In this document: positions 1 to 8,962 of the stretch, piece after piece | How positions within the stretch are numbered: the stretch's first letter is position 1 | Layout of the letters: every line of letters begins with the position of its first letter | Notes under the pieces: model-generated | Seen by the model: only the letters and a program-made list of their open reading frames with translations | The model's database searches: none | What the model was told of the DNA's origin: nothing | Translations under genes and position numbers: made by a program | Assembly: GCA_030065855.1 (NCBI GenBank) | Contig: JASJCT010000051.1 | Location: forward strand, 1 to 37,761 | Source: Myxococcota bacterium | GTDB taxonomy: Bacteria > Myxococcota_A > Polyangia > JAAYKL01 | Direction: 5' to 3' | Length of the DNA stretch: 37,761 nt

Positions 1-134
1 GACCGAGCATGGTGATTGAGACACGAGCAGTGCAAGGCAGGACGACAAGTCTTGCTGGTGGCAAGGCGCGGAGGAGTAACGCAGCAATGCGAAGTGGATC
101 GGGCGCCATACGACGGGAGTGCCTACTGAGATAG
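1..134. other. GC-rich stretch of unknown nature at window edge
   Basis: This stretch is much richer in G+C than the AT-rich DNA that follows it. One plus-strand frame (from base 3) stays open until a TAG at about 132-134 and would encode a short Arg-rich tail. A minus-strand frame is also open for much of it, so neither is convincing as a gene. It could be the end of a repeat, a structured RNA or the tail of a truncated gene that starts outside the window. Nothing can be assigned. The bases from 135 to 315 hold no gene that I can support, apart from the leader of the next gene. Confidence 0.25.
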
Positions 135-315
135 GTTCTTAATACTTATTGATAGAGAAATTCATCTAAAACAAGACATCGCGAGTGTCTAGAAGGAGGT
201 GAATAAAAAAGGCAACAACAGGTGTAGGTCTTTTGCCGCAACCAAACCTTGTAAACTTTGGTAAACATTAACAGTGCCCGAAGAAGGTTACTTTGAAGTA
301 CAGAAAGGGGATTGC

Positions 316-870
316 ATGTCGAAATACACGAAAGTTCCGAAAACCGGATTTTTTTTGGTCCTATTTTTGATGGTGTCGTATTCACTGGTGGCTCAGGGTG
401 AAATCAATTTTGAAACCACTCTGACGCTACATGGGTATAACACCAATAGGATGGTTCTGGAGTGGCACAATGAAATGCCAGAGGACGAATATTTATCGCC
501 ATGGAACCCTATTAAGATTAAGAAGTTTTGCTGGTTTTACTATGATCCGGATCAAGTGGACATGTATTATCATATTTATAGTCGTGGCGGTTCTGTCTCT
601 GGTACAGATCCCAAGTTGTGGTACCAAGATACTTGGGGAGAAGATTGGCAATATTTGAGTGATGATCAAGGTGGTAATCGCAACTTCTCGGCAGTTGTTC
701 ACTTTAATGATTTATTAGCTTTTACTGTCGTCGGTGCTGGCCACTGGTCGTCTAATGATCTCGATTTTTACGATATCCAAATCGACAGATATTATTATGA
801 TCCTGACATTCACGGTGTCTATTATTTAGAAGTCTACGCGGTAGGTGAAGACGTCGTGTGGCATCCTTAA
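316..870 (+). CDS. Small secreted protein of unknown function
   Basis: This is a 184-residue protein that I do not recognise. The ATG at 316 is chosen because AAAGGGG lies at 304-310, five bases upstream; an in-frame GTG at 274 would add 14 residues but lacks a comparable ribosome binding site. Residues about 9-27 form a Lys-flanked hydrophobic segment ending in VAQ, which looks like a Sec signal peptide, so the product is probably periplasmic or exported. The mature part is very rich in Tyr, Trp and Asp and has no Cys pair or lipobox. The gene is clearly more AT-rich than the neighbouring genes, which suggests transfer or an orphan gene. It converges on the CapA-type gene with a gap of only 16 bases. 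No function is proposed. Confidence 0.7.
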   Translation: MSKYTKVPKTGFFLVLFLMVSYSLVAQGEINFETTLTLHGYNTNRMVLEWHNEMPEDEYLSPWNPIKIKKFCWFYYDPDQVDMYYHIYSRGGSVSGTDPKLWYQDTWGEDWQYLSDDQGGNRNFSAVVHFNDLLAFTVVGAGHWSSNDLDFYDIQIDRYYYDPDIHGVYYLEVYAVGEDVVWHP

Positions 871-886
871 TCTTCGGGGAACCACT

Positions 887-2071
887 CTAGCGGTTTGTAC
901 GAACCAACCAGCCCCGGTTGTTGTCTCGTTTAATAATAGCCCCGTGTTCTTTAGAAGCCGGTATCAAGGTCTCAAAAAAAACGTCCAGTAGTGGACCGCT
1001 TGGGATGCGAGGTTGGAAATTTATTTGCCTATTCTGTGTCAGGAGCGGGATGATTTCGACGTTGCGTATTTGCCCGCCTTCGAAATGGAACCCAGCACCC
1101 AATCCATACCGCATGGTCTTGCGTCCAGGGGTATCAAAGGCATAGTTGCCGAGGCTGTAAATAATCGGACGGTTTTTGTAGACACCCACGGGCTGTGCCT
1201 GATGGGAGTGGTGGCCGACGACCGCGTCCGCACCTAAGTCTATCAAGAGTGCGCCCAAGCGCTTCTGCGCGTCTGTAACCGGTTCATAATTTTTGCCCCA
1301 ATGGACCACGACAATAACCGTGTCGCACTGTTTTCTCATGCGCGCAATGTCTTCGGCCACATCCGACTCAACCAGTCTGGCCACGCCTGGCCATGAGAAT
1401 CCCGCCACATCGAGGGCAAAACTCAAATTCTTGACCCGCCAGTGCCGTTGATCTTCCATGTATCCGATCAGTCCGATATGGCCAGTACCTGTTTTAAGTA
1501 CAATCCCCCTTCTCGCATCGCCCTCGGTCATGCCGGCGCCAAAATGGGATATCCCGTTTTGTTCGAGGTGGGCCAGGGTATCTGCCAGTCCGCGGCTCAA
1601 GTAATCCTTTGCATGGTTGTTGGCCAGGGAGACAGCTGTAATGCCCACTTCTTTGAGGGCCGCGGCAGCTGCCGGAGATGCTTTGTAGCGGTATCTGGCG
1701 GGTCGCAAAAAAGAAGGGGTCGTGCTGGTCGTTATCGGTGCCTCCAGGTTTACAACCACCGCGTCGTAATCCTGGAGCAGCGACCGAGTTTTGGCGTAGG
1801 GAAACGTATATCCCCTTTTCTCCACAATTTTTTTTGCTCGGTCCACCGGTCCTGTATCCCCTAAAAACAAGATGCGAGCCCCAGCCCGGATATCAGGTCC
1901 AGTAATGGTAACTACGGCCGGATCCGGCACATGCACAGCCGGGTTTAAATATGTCCAAAAGCAATACCAACCCAGAACGATTGCAACAGCAGCCGCGACG
2001 AGAGCACCAGAAAGTATTAATAAGCGCCGCATTACGCTGTTTCGTGGCAGCCATAATTGGAGGGGACTCAC
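887..2071 (-). CDS. CapA-family metallophosphatase (PGA_cap domain), membrane-anchored
   Basis: This 394-residue protein belongs to the CapA/PGA_cap family of calcineurin-like metallophosphatases, which includes poly-gamma-glutamate capsule factors as well as many proteins of unknown role. An N-terminal hydrophobic segment (about residues 17-37) should anchor it with the catalytic domain outside the cytoplasm. Visible metal-site motifs are GDTGP (Asp72), NLEAPI (108-113), NNH (151-153), VHWG (His257) and GHHSHQ (287-292). The GTG at 2071 is chosen because a TAAGGAGGGG sequence, which also contains the stop codon of the upstream rnz gene, lies 8-11 bases before it. An ATG at 2032 has no such site. 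No capBC partners are nearby, so a role in capsule synthesis is not supported. It probably forms an operon with rnz. Confidence 0.85.
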   Translation of the reverse strand: MSPLQLWLPRNSVMRRLLILSGALVAAAVAIVLGWYCFWTYLNPAVHVPDPAVVTITGPDIRAGARILFLGDTGPVDRAKKIVEKRGYTFPYAKTRSLLQDYDAVVVNLEAPITTSTTPSFLRPARYRYKASPAAAAALKEVGITAVSLANNHAKDYLSRGLADTLAHLEQNGISHFGAGMTEGDARRGIVLKTGTGHIGLIGYMEDQRHWRVKNLSFALDVAGFSWPGVARLVESDVAEDIARMRKQCDTVIVVVHWGKNYEPVTDAQKRLGALLIDLGADAVVGHHSHQAQPVGVYKNRPIIYSLGNYAFDTPGRKTMRYGLGAGFHFEGGQIRNVEIIPLLTQNRQINFQPRIPSGPLLDVFFETLIPASKEHGAIIKRDNNRGWLVRTNR

Positions 2072-2087
2072 AACCTTACCCCCCTCC

Positions 2088-3023
2088 TTACTGGGATTCA
2101 CTGGGCAGCGGCACTGGATAACTGCCAAGGGAGCGCGCGATTTCGACAGATGGGAACTGGGCCCTGGCTTCAGACGCGAGCACGGCTTCGTCTTGTCGCG
2201 TGTATCGCGGGCTGATGTGGACGAGGATGAGGTGCTTGACACTGGCTGCGGCTGCGACTGTTGCAGCTTGCGCAGCAGTCATATGGCCTTTTTTTTCAGC
2301 TTCTTCTTTGTGGAACAATGAAAACATGCCTTCCACAAAGGCCAGGTCTGCATTTCGGAGCAGCTGAGCCAGTCCAGGACATGGGCGCGTATCTGTTGCA
2401 TAGGAAACGATCCGCCCGCGCTTGGGCGGCCCGAGAACTTCATTGGAATGCACGGTACGGCCATCTGGTGTGGTGACCGACTGACCTGCTTGGAGCTGAC
2501 TGAACAAAGGGCCGACGGGGACACCCAGCGCCCGCGCCCGTTCCGGGTAAAATGTGCCTGGCCGCGGTGGTTCTTCAAGGCGGTACCCCAGGCAGAAGGT
2601 GGAGTGATCCAGAGGCTCCCACGAGAGTTTGACGCCGTGCCATTCCCATGTACACGGGGTGTCGTGGGACTTCCACTCTACGAAGTTGAGGGCATAGTTA
2701 ATGTAGTATTGAATATCATCCAATGTATGCCGTACAAACCGCTCGATGCCTGGCGGGCCGATAATGGATAAAGGCCCGGGATCTTGGTTTTGTGCCCGAA
2801 ACATCAAGATGCCTGGTATGCCGAGCACGTGATCCGCGTGGAGATGGGAAACTGCGATGGCATCCAATCTGCGAATACCCAGATTTCCCTGCTTGAGGGC
2901 CAGCTGGATGCCTTCTCCAGCGTCGAACATGAGCATCCGGCCCTGCCGACGTACGAGAACAGAAGTCGTCAGTCTGAGGGGCATGGGCATCATACCGCCC
3001 GTGCCAAGTGCGATACATTCCAT
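2088..3023 (-). CDS. rnz: Ribonuclease Z (tRNA 3'-end endonuclease)
   Basis: This 311-residue metallo-beta-lactamase-fold protein matches tRNase Z, the cytoplasmic endonuclease that trims the 3' trailer of tRNA precursors. It shows the opening LGTGG strand, DAGEG (34-38), the zinc motif SHLHADH (His60, His62, Asp64, His65), the PLDH histidine (His140), the YATDTR aspartate and the late HISPRYT histidine. The GHMTAAQAA segment near residue 245 is also typical, and the length is normal for bacterial RNase Z. Both tRNA genes at the right end of the window lack an encoded CCA, which is the kind of substrate this enzyme processes. It is the first gene of a probable two-gene minus-strand operon with the CapA-type gene; the gap is 16 bases and contains the ribosome binding site of that gene. 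Confidence 0.92.
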   Translation of the reverse strand: MECIALGTGGMMPMPLRLTTSVLVRRQGRMLMFDAGEGIQLALKQGNLGIRRLDAIAVSHLHADHVLGIPGILMFRAQNQDPGPLSIIGPPGIERFVRHTLDDIQYYINYALNFVEWKSHDTPCTWEWHGVKLSWEPLDHSTFCLGYRLEEPPRPGTFYPERARALGVPVGPLFSQLQAGQSVTTPDGRTVHSNEVLGPPKRGRIVSYATDTRPCPGLAQLLRNADLAFVEGMFSLFHKEEAEKKGHMTAAQAATVAAAASVKHLILVHISPRYTRQDEAVLASEARAQFPSVEIARSLGSYPVPLPSESQ

Positions 3024-3083
3024 GGGTTGAGGTTACATACTCTCAGTCCTGGCACAATCCCCTGCCATCTCTTTTTGCGAAAA

Positions 3084-3198
3084 CCTACCCGCAGCCCTCT
3101 TTCCTGCGAGGAAAGGGGTAGGCAAAACTAACTGAATCATTGGATTATTTAATTCCGTTCCTCCCTCTCCGATGCAAAGAGAGAGTCTGGGGGAGAGG
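3084..3198. repeat. Two adjacent hairpin-forming palindromes upstream of the helicase
   Basis: The 260-base gap between the divergent rnz and helicase genes contains two inverted repeats. In the first (3084-3122), CCTACCC pairs with GGGTAGG and the inner CTTTCC pairs with GGAAAG around a five-base loop. In the second (3163-3198), CCTCTCC pairs with GGAGAGG, with an alternative inner CTCTC/GAGAG pairing. Short GC hairpins of this kind resemble dispersed extragenic palindromes. A possible -35 TTGATA at 3220-3225 follows, but no good -10 is visible. Confidence 0.5.
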
Positions 3199-3283
3199 TT
3201 TTTGGGACTAGTTAGATGCTTGATAAAGAAAAGTTGTGGTACTATCGCCTGCTTATTCTTTTGTGCGGTAAGGAGACACCACA

Positions 3284-5569
3284 TTGAGCAGCAAAACCAG
3301 CCAGAATGCGCTTCCAAAGGTAGTGAAAGAAGAAAATTCGCTCTTAAACCACGTCCTCAAGCATTTGAGCCGCGCGAGCATGACCTCCACTGGAAATGCT
3401 GACTACGATAAGGAGCTCATCTTACTTCGGGACGCTATCGCAGAGGCGAGTCCCGAGGACGTTCCCCCCCTGGTGGAGCAGATGACCCGCATTCAGTCCC
3501 TGGCAGCCCAACGCGGGTTGGGGCAGGATATCCCGGTCGACCGCAAGACCCCCTATTTCGGTCACCTCAGGCTGGAAGAAGCCGAGCAGGATCGGGATGT
3601 GCTCTTGGGAAAACACACGTATTTGTCACCGGCAGGTGACGTGCGCATCGTCGATTGGCGCAATGCACCTGTCAGCCGGATGTACTATTCCTACGAAGAA
3701 GGGGATGAGTATGAGGAGACGTTTGGCGGTAAGGTGCGGAGGGGGCAGGTAACTGTCCGCCGCTCTATTACTATCCTGGACGCCGAACTCGAACGCGTGG
3801 CGTGCCCAGACCGCATATTTGCCAAGCGGGATGGCGAGTGGATAGCCCTCGAACCCAACACGTCGCGCCTGTTTGGCGGACAAGGCACTGCAATCCGAGC
3901 AGAGGGGCTTTCACCGGTCCGCGGCGTGTTGGGTGTGGACGCGGACGGCGTTGATCGAAAAGACAAGCACCTGCCTGAAATTGCAGCACTGCTCGATAGC
4001 CGGCAGTTTGATCTGATCTCGTCTGCCTCTTCTGGGCTCATCATCCTAAAGGGAGGGGCGGGATCTGGTAAGACCACAGTAGGACTGCATCGCATTGCCT
4101 ATCTCGCCTTTGAAAATCCAAGAAAATTCAATCCGCGGCGAATGATCGTTGTCGTGCTGACCCAGGCGTTGGCAGCTTATATCTCGCGGGTCCTGCCAGC
4201 ACTCGGCGTCCACGGTGTTGAGGTTACTACGTTTGCCAACTGGTCAACGGCCCAACGGAGGCGACATATTCGCGGACTACCGACCCGGCACAGCCTTGAT
4301 ACGCCACAAGTCGTGTCCCGACTCAAGAAGCACCCGGCCATACTGCGGATACTCGACGACCTTGTCGATCAGGAAGACGAGCAGCTTACCGCTCGCCTGT
4401 TCGACGCTGTCGCTGGCACACCTGAGGAGGCAAAGATTCGTTCGGTGTGGCAGGGCGTGTCCAGGTACCCGATCGATGTCCGAAGGCACCTGCTGTTGAG
4501 ATGGCTCAAGGGGGATACCGGGATTCGCGCCATAAGCGATTCAGTGCCCCATCCCCGGACAGCGCGGGCAGCTGAATCCGCCCTCCTCCGAATGGAGCGC
4601 CAGACCTCGGACGTCATTGCGAACTGGGCCGACTTGTTTACAGATCGGGAGGCGCTGGGGGCTGTTTTCGAGGTCAATGCCCCATCTGAGTTTACCTCAA
4701 ACGAGCTCGACGAGGTGCACGAGTGGTGCGTCTCCATTTACGCCGGGCTGGAGGCCGATGACGACGACCCACCTGTGATCGACGCTGAAGACGAGGCCAT
4801 CCTCCTTCGCCTGCACCAGCTCAAGCGCGGATGGCTTCGGGATCGCGGCCGTCGCCTGAGCTACGACCATCTCATGGTGGACGAAGCACAGGATTTTAGC
4901 CCGGTTGAGCTGAGCGTGTTGATGGGCACGGTCCAGTACAAACAGCCGGTGACCCTTGCCGGCGATACAGCTCAGCGTATTGTCCCAGACAGCGGATTCG
5001 TATCTTGGGAGGAACTGCTCGCCGATCTGGGGATCCAAGGCCGCCGTGTGGCACCCCTAGAGGTGGCATATCGATCCACTATCCCAATTATGAACTTCTC
5101 AAAGGATGTGTTGGGTCCATATCTGGAAGATCGACCCCAAGCAAAACGGCAAGGGGCCCCGGTAGAACTCCACCGGTTTACTGAGCCTGGACAGGCCGTG
5201 GGGTTCCTCGGAGAATGCCTGCGAGATTTGGTCGCTCGTGAGCCACTTTCGAATGTCGCCGTGATCGCGAGATATACGGATCAGGCCAGATTGTACTACG
5301 AAGGTCTTCAGAAATCCGAGATACCCAGGTTGAGCTTGGTTGTTGACGAGGATTTTTCTTTTAGCCCGGGCATTGAGGTCACCGAGGTGCGCCAAGTAAA
5401 GGGATTGGAGTTCGACTACGTCATCCTCGTTGAGGTGACTGCCGAGTCTTACCCAGACACAGAGGAATCCCGTCACATGTTGCACATCGGAGCCACAAGG
5501 GCTGCCCACCAGCTCTGGCTCGTGGCCACAGGCACCCCCTCTCCGATCTTACCCGAGTGGCTTTTATAA
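3284..5569 (+). CDS. HelD-like UvrD/Rep-family helicase (superfamily 1 ATPase)
   Basis: This 761-residue protein is an SF1 helicase of the HelD/helicase IV group. An N-terminal region rich in charged residues (1-80) precedes the HelD-type segment PYFGHLRLEE...VDWRNAPVSRMYY (about 90-135). It then shows Walker A GGAGSGKTT (257-265), Walker B MVDEAQDF (about residue 540), a motif near the end reading VRQVKGLEFDYV, and HIGATRA. Family members either unwind DNA or, in Gram-positive bacteria, strip RNA polymerase from DNA; which applies here cannot be decided. The TTG start at 3284 is supported by TAAGGAG at 3269-3275 with eight bases of spacing. It stands alone, divergent from rnz, and the sigma factor gene follows 73 bases downstream. 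Confidence 0.87.
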   Translation: MSSKTSQNALPKVVKEENSLLNHVLKHLSRASMTSTGNADYDKELILLRDAIAEASPEDVPPLVEQMTRIQSLAAQRGLGQDIPVDRKTPYFGHLRLEEAEQDRDVLLGKHTYLSPAGDVRIVDWRNAPVSRMYYSYEEGDEYEETFGGKVRRGQVTVRRSITILDAELERVACPDRIFAKRDGEWIALEPNTSRLFGGQGTAIRAEGLSPVRGVLGVDADGVDRKDKHLPEIAALLDSRQFDLISSASSGLIILKGGAGSGKTTVGLHRIAYLAFENPRKFNPRRMIVVVLTQALAAYISRVLPALGVHGVEVTTFANWSTAQRRRHIRGLPTRHSLDTPQVVSRLKKHPAILRILDDLVDQEDEQLTARLFDAVAGTPEEAKIRSVWQGVSRYPIDVRRHLLLRWLKGDTGIRAISDSVPHPRTARAAESALLRMERQTSDVIANWADLFTDREALGAVFEVNAPSEFTSNELDEVHEWCVSIYAGLEADDDDPPVIDAEDEAILLRLHQLKRGWLRDRGRRLSYDHLMVDEAQDFSPVELSVLMGTVQYKQPVTLAGDTAQRIVPDSGFVSWEELLADLGIQGRRVAPLEVAYRSTIPIMNFSKDVLGPYLEDRPQAKRQGAPVELHRFTEPGQAVGFLGECLRDLVAREPLSNVAVIARYTDQARLYYEGLQKSEIPRLSLVVDEDFSFSPGIEVTEVRQVKGLEFDYVILVEVTAESYPDTEESRHMLHIGATRAAHQLWLVATGTPSPILPEWLL

Positions 5570-5642
5570 AGGCGGGTAATCTGTTTTTTCATTATGTCTG
5601 TTTTGTCGTCTCGCGCGTACTTTGGATCGGGATGATGTTTGT

Positions 5643-6260
5643 ATGAAGGTAAGGAACAAACGCGCTTTGCCAGAAGAAACGTGTGTTGATACCGGTGATT
5701 TAGCCCTGACCCGGGCAGCGGCCCTGGGGGATCCAAAGGCGCAGCGCCGCCTCCTGGAACGGCTGTTTGAACGGGTGCGGCGAACCATGTCCTACATGGC
5801 TGGCGGCGGTGCAGATGCAGAGGATTTGGCACAGACTGCCTTGATCCAAATACTTTCGAGCGCTGGCAGCTTTCGCGGGGACGCCTCATTGGCATACTGG
5901 GCTGACAGGGTCGCCCTACAGACCGCAGCCAAGCACTTTGCACGGAGGAAGCGCCGCAAATACATTAGAGAATCCCGTTTTCCAGCACCACCGGTCGCGC
6001 CTAGCGCAGTGGATGAAACAGCAGAGCGCCTGCGGGCAAAACAGCGCCTAGCCGAGCTATTGGCAATGCTGTCGGAGAAGAATCGGACAGCGCTTACGTT
6101 GCACTACGTTCTCGGCTACTCGATCGCAGAGATGGCCACCCTTTGCGATTGTCCAATTAACACGATACGGGGCCGGCTCAGACAAGGGCGCAAGCAATTG
6201 AAAAAACTCGTATCAAAAGACCCCTTGCTCAGTCAGTGGGGCACTGGGATAAAATGGTGA
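5643..6260 (+). CDS. ECF-type RNA polymerase sigma factor
   Basis: This is a 205-residue sigma-70 family protein of the extracytoplasmic-function type. Region 2 is visible as DAEDLAQTALIQIL followed by the SFRGD...WADRVALQTA segment, which binds the core enzyme and the -10 element. Region 4 is the C-terminal helix-turn-helix (YSIAEMATLCDCPINTIRGR) that reads the -35 element. Region 3 is absent, as expected for ECF factors. The ATG at 5643 is preferred, with GGGATGA upstream; an in-frame TTG at 5622 has no ribosome binding site. The next gene, a zinc-finger/FecR membrane protein, starts inside the last codons of this one (7-base overlap). That arrangement is typical of a sigma factor and its cognate membrane regulator, so it is probably co-translated and controlled by it. 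Confidence 0.9.
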   Translation: MKVRNKRALPEETCVDTGDLALTRAAALGDPKAQRRLLERLFERVRRTMSYMAGGGADAEDLAQTALIQILSSAGSFRGDASLAYWADRVALQTAAKHFARRKRRKYIRESRFPAPPVAPSAVDETAERLRAKQRLAELLAMLSEKNRTALTLHYVLGYSIAEMATLCDCPINTIRGRLRQGRKQLKKLVSKDPLLSQWGTGIKW

Positions 6261-7711
6261 TATGGAAAATGGAAAGCAAGGCATATTGTAAAGATGTCGA
6301 TCAATGGATATGCCGGCGAGAAGACGGTCTTTCCATCACAAAGGATGATCAGCTGCAGATGGAGAACCACGCCGCAAGTTGTCCTGACTGCCGCGCCGAG
6401 CTCGTGGCACTCGATTTGCTAAGGGATCCTGCACCAGGCGGCGCACTTGGACCAATGGACGAACTGAGTCAGCGCCGGACGATAGATGACATTCTCTTAA
6501 GGCGAACCCATGCAGACCAAAGATCTCTGATACCCCGTCGTCGCGCTGCCCTACTTGGATTGGCAGCAGGTCTCGCCGCGATTGGCATGACCGCAATTGC
6601 CACGTGGTTTGCTGGGCGCGAATCTCCAGGGGCAGCTGTCGAGGATACTGTTGTCCCAAAATCCGCATCCCAGTCTGGTATAGCATTCGGCACTTTCGAG
6701 GAAGTACGGGGGCGCATGACTCAGGGTGGGCACGCAGTGACGGAGAACAGTACACTCATTGTCGGTAAAACCGTTCGCGTGGATAGGGGGGACGGGATCA
6801 TCGCTGTACGGACGGGCATTCGGCTGATGGCAGAGACTGGGACTCAATTTCGCGCATTGCCCTTGACCGACAAGACCCTCACAGTGAACTTGGTGAGGGG
6901 TACAATGTGGGTAGAAGTGGATCCAGACCAGGAAGGGCCGCGGTTTTGCATACGCACATCAGACGGGACTATCGAGGTGCGCGGCACGATCGTACGCGTG
7001 AGTGCGGATAGCAAAGGTGTAGTGGCCGATGTATTGCAGGGTATGGTCCGCATTGCCCCTAGGCGAGGACCTGTGTTTGAGCTGACATCGGGAACCACAG
7101 CTGAGATCGCTCAGAGGGCAGTTCGAGTGCTGACAGCCGAGGAAAACCAGGATCGCTCTCAAACGCTAGAACGTATCTCATTTTTAAAATACCATGACAG
7201 GGCCCTGCTAGATGGGGCTGGGCAGGGGGATGACGTGACCATCAAGTCTCAAATGAGCGAGGAACCATCGATCAAGCAAGCAAAAATAAGACCCCTGTCC
7301 GCAGGAACGCTCCTTGCCCAGGCCAGGGCCCTCAGGCGGGAGCAGGACTGGCAGGGTGTAGCCGATGCGTACGAAAAGCTCATCCGCCGCCACTGGGGAA
7401 CTGATGAGGCCAACGCGGCCCTTGTCGCACTGGGCCAGGTACGGCTCGAAAAGCTCAAGGATCCTGCAAATGCGCTGGGGTGGTTCGAGAGCTATCTCGA
7501 CACAGGGGCAACGGCGCTTATCGCAGAAGCATTGTACAGCAAGGCCAGAGCCTTGAGGGCCCTGGGTGACGCGGAAAGGGAGAGGAAAACCCTCACACAG
7601 CTCATTGAAAGATTCCCGTCGGCGATCCAAGCGACTGCTGCAAAAAAACGGTTACACGCCCTGTGGGACAGCGAGCATGGAAAAAAGCCGGTTTCGCAGC
7701 ATCGCCGGTGA
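6254..7711 (+). CDS. Membrane zinc-finger/FecR-domain protein with C-terminal TPRs, probable anti-sigma regulator
   Basis: This 485-residue protein combines several parts. The cytoplasmic N-terminus contains His39, Cys43 and Cys46 in an HX3CX2C arrangement, as in zinc-binding anti-sigma domains. One membrane segment spans about residues 97-120. A FecR-like domain follows (about 150-290, with repeated short beta strands and the VRGTMWVEV and IEVRGTIVRVSA segments), and then a helical TPR-like region (about 340-475) with the pattern of tetratricopeptide units. The ATG at 6254 is chosen; it overlaps the sigma gene stop. By analogy with FecR it should hold the ECF sigma factor inactive and respond to an outer-membrane or periplasmic signal. 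The C-terminal TPR part is an addition to the standard FecR and may bind a periplasmic partner. Confidence 0.8.
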   Translation: MVIWKMESKAYCKDVDQWICRREDGLSITKDDQLQMENHAASCPDCRAELVALDLLRDPAPGGALGPMDELSQRRTIDDILLRRTHADQRSLIPRRRAALLGLAAGLAAIGMTAIATWFAGRESPGAAVEDTVVPKSASQSGIAFGTFEEVRGRMTQGGHAVTENSTLIVGKTVRVDRGDGIIAVRTGIRLMAETGTQFRALPLTDKTLTVNLVRGTMWVEVDPDQEGPRFCIRTSDGTIEVRGTIVRVSADSKGVVADVLQGMVRIAPRRGPVFELTSGTTAEIAQRAVRVLTAEENQDRSQTLERISFLKYHDRALLDGAGQGDDVTIKSQMSEEPSIKQAKIRPLSAGTLLAQARALRREQDWQGVADAYEKLIRRHWGTDEANAALVALGQVRLEKLKDPANALGWFESYLDTGATALIAEALYSKARALRALGDAERERKTLTQLIERFPSAIQATAAKKRLHALWDSEHGKKPVSQHRR

Positions 7712-7712
7712 C

Positions 7713-7812
7713 GGGCGCATCGCGATGCGCCCCTACGACGTTTGGAGATGGAATATTGCCGGTTTCCAATTTTAAGAAACGATACGACGTAGGGGCGGTT
7801 CGAGAACCGCCC
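7713..7812. repeat. Paired REP-like palindromes (BIME-like) abutting the next start codon
   Basis: Two 20-base perfect-arm hairpins face each other 60 bases apart. The left one (7713-7732) has arms GGGCGCAT/ATGCGCCC around CGCG; the right one (7793-7812) has arms GGGCGGTT/AACCGCCC around CGAG. Each is bordered on its inner side by a CCTACGACG or CGACGTAGG sequence, making the whole unit an imperfect inverted repeat. This is the form of repetitive extragenic palindromes mobilised by REP-type transposases. The left hairpin begins two bases after the stop codon of the FecR-type gene, and the right one ends three bases before the next ATG. Confidence 0.7.
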
Positions 7813-7815
7813 TAA

Positions 7816-8961
7816 ATGTTGGGTCCAAAAGACATAACGCACGCTGTAGCCGCAGTGCTTTGCCTGCTGCTTGCACTTCCCGTGTGTGCCCAGCCTTTGG
7901 ATGAGCCAGGGCCGCTGGAGATCGCCATGCTGTGGAGTAGCAGCGACTCGGATACAGCCCGGCAGCGCCGGGCCATTGCCGACGCAGTGGCATCCCAGCT
8001 CACAGATCTCGACGTTGCCATGAGCGTTGCCCTGGTTCCGAATCTGCCCCAAGGCAACGGTGAGATCCTACAGCAAAACGCCCGCAAGACCGCTGAGGAG
8101 CTGGGCGTGTCAGGCGTATTTTGGTATACGAGCGAGACTGATAATACAGTGGCCCATCTGAATCTGTACATAAAACTATCAGACGGGGAATGGATGATTC
8201 AGCGGGTACTCGATCTGGAGAGCGTGCAGGGCCTGGCCGAGACATTGGCGATAATCATGCGGTCTGTTTTATACGTCACCCTGTCCCAAGTTGGGGTCGG
8301 GGGAGACGAGGGCGAAAAGACATCAAACGCAAAAGGCGAACCCAACCCCCTGGATGCCTACGTCAATGCAGATACACCCGTGCAGCACCTCGAACCCTCA
8401 CCTGAACCTTCACAGGAAGATATATCATCCACTGCCCAGCTGCGGATTACTACCGCCTACTTGCTGGGTTGGACATCCACTCGTACAAGCCCATCCCAAG
8501 GGCTAGATGTAACAGTTGGGGTGGGCATCGTACCATGGCTCACGGTGTTTGCTGGATACGCGCTGTTGCGTCGTATTAAAGCAGAGCATCACGGTATTCT
8601 CATAAGCGTTTGGCGACATCCCGTGCGATTGGGTATCGAAACGACAATGAAGCGCAACCGCTGGACCATCGGTGCGTCTCTAGCAGCGAGTTTGGACTAT
8701 GTCAGCTGGGATCTGGTGGAAATTTCCCCTGGAATGGTTGCTGGCGAAGGCGATGCGCAGCTTGAACTTTCGGGAGTTGCGCTTATAGTAGGCACATTTC
8801 GATTGTACAAAAGGTCTTGGTTATTTGCTTCAGCCGGGTTGGAATTTTTCGCAATTCGGCCGAGGTTTATCGTTCGTACGGCTTTAGCTAACGAGGAAGC
8901 CTATAACCCATGGCCGGTGCAACCGATGGCACTCATCGGTATATTGTTGGATATAATGTGA
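7816..8961 (+). CDS. Exported protein with probable C-terminal outer-membrane barrel
   Basis: This 381-residue protein has a signal peptide ending in VCAQ (about residues 10-26). A first domain of about 130 residues follows (AIADAVASQLTDLDVAMSVA and a later TLAIIMRSVLYVT). A Pro/Glu-rich linker (about 160-205) leads to a C-terminal part of alternating hydrophobic strands with many Trp and Tyr, which suggests a beta-barrel of roughly eight strands. It does not end in the usual terminal Phe. I do not recognise the family. It follows the sigma/FecR pair on the same strand and could be the surface component of that locus. An in-frame TAA directly precedes the ATG, and no ribosome binding site is visible because a palindrome occupies the position. 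Confidence 0.65.
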   Translation: MLGPKDITHAVAAVLCLLLALPVCAQPLDEPGPLEIAMLWSSSDSDTARQRRAIADAVASQLTDLDVAMSVALVPNLPQGNGEILQQNARKTAEELGVSGVFWYTSETDNTVAHLNLYIKLSDGEWMIQRVLDLESVQGLAETLAIIMRSVLYVTLSQVGVGGDEGEKTSNAKGEPNPLDAYVNADTPVQHLEPSPEPSQEDISSTAQLRITTAYLLGWTSTRTSPSQGLDVTVGVGIVPWLTVFAGYALLRRIKAEHHGILISVWRHPVRLGIETTMKRNRWTIGASLAASLDYVSWDLVEISPGMVAGEGDAQLELSGVALIVGTFRLYKRSWLFASAGLEFFAIRPRFIVRTALANEEAYNPWPVQPMALIGILLDIM

Positions 8962-8962
8962 A

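Noticed and set aside
2072..2242. N-terminal extension of the CapA-type protein
   Set aside because: The frame is open into rnz, but the extension is Ser/Arg-rich without domain features, and a strong ribosome binding site supports the GTG at 2071 instead.
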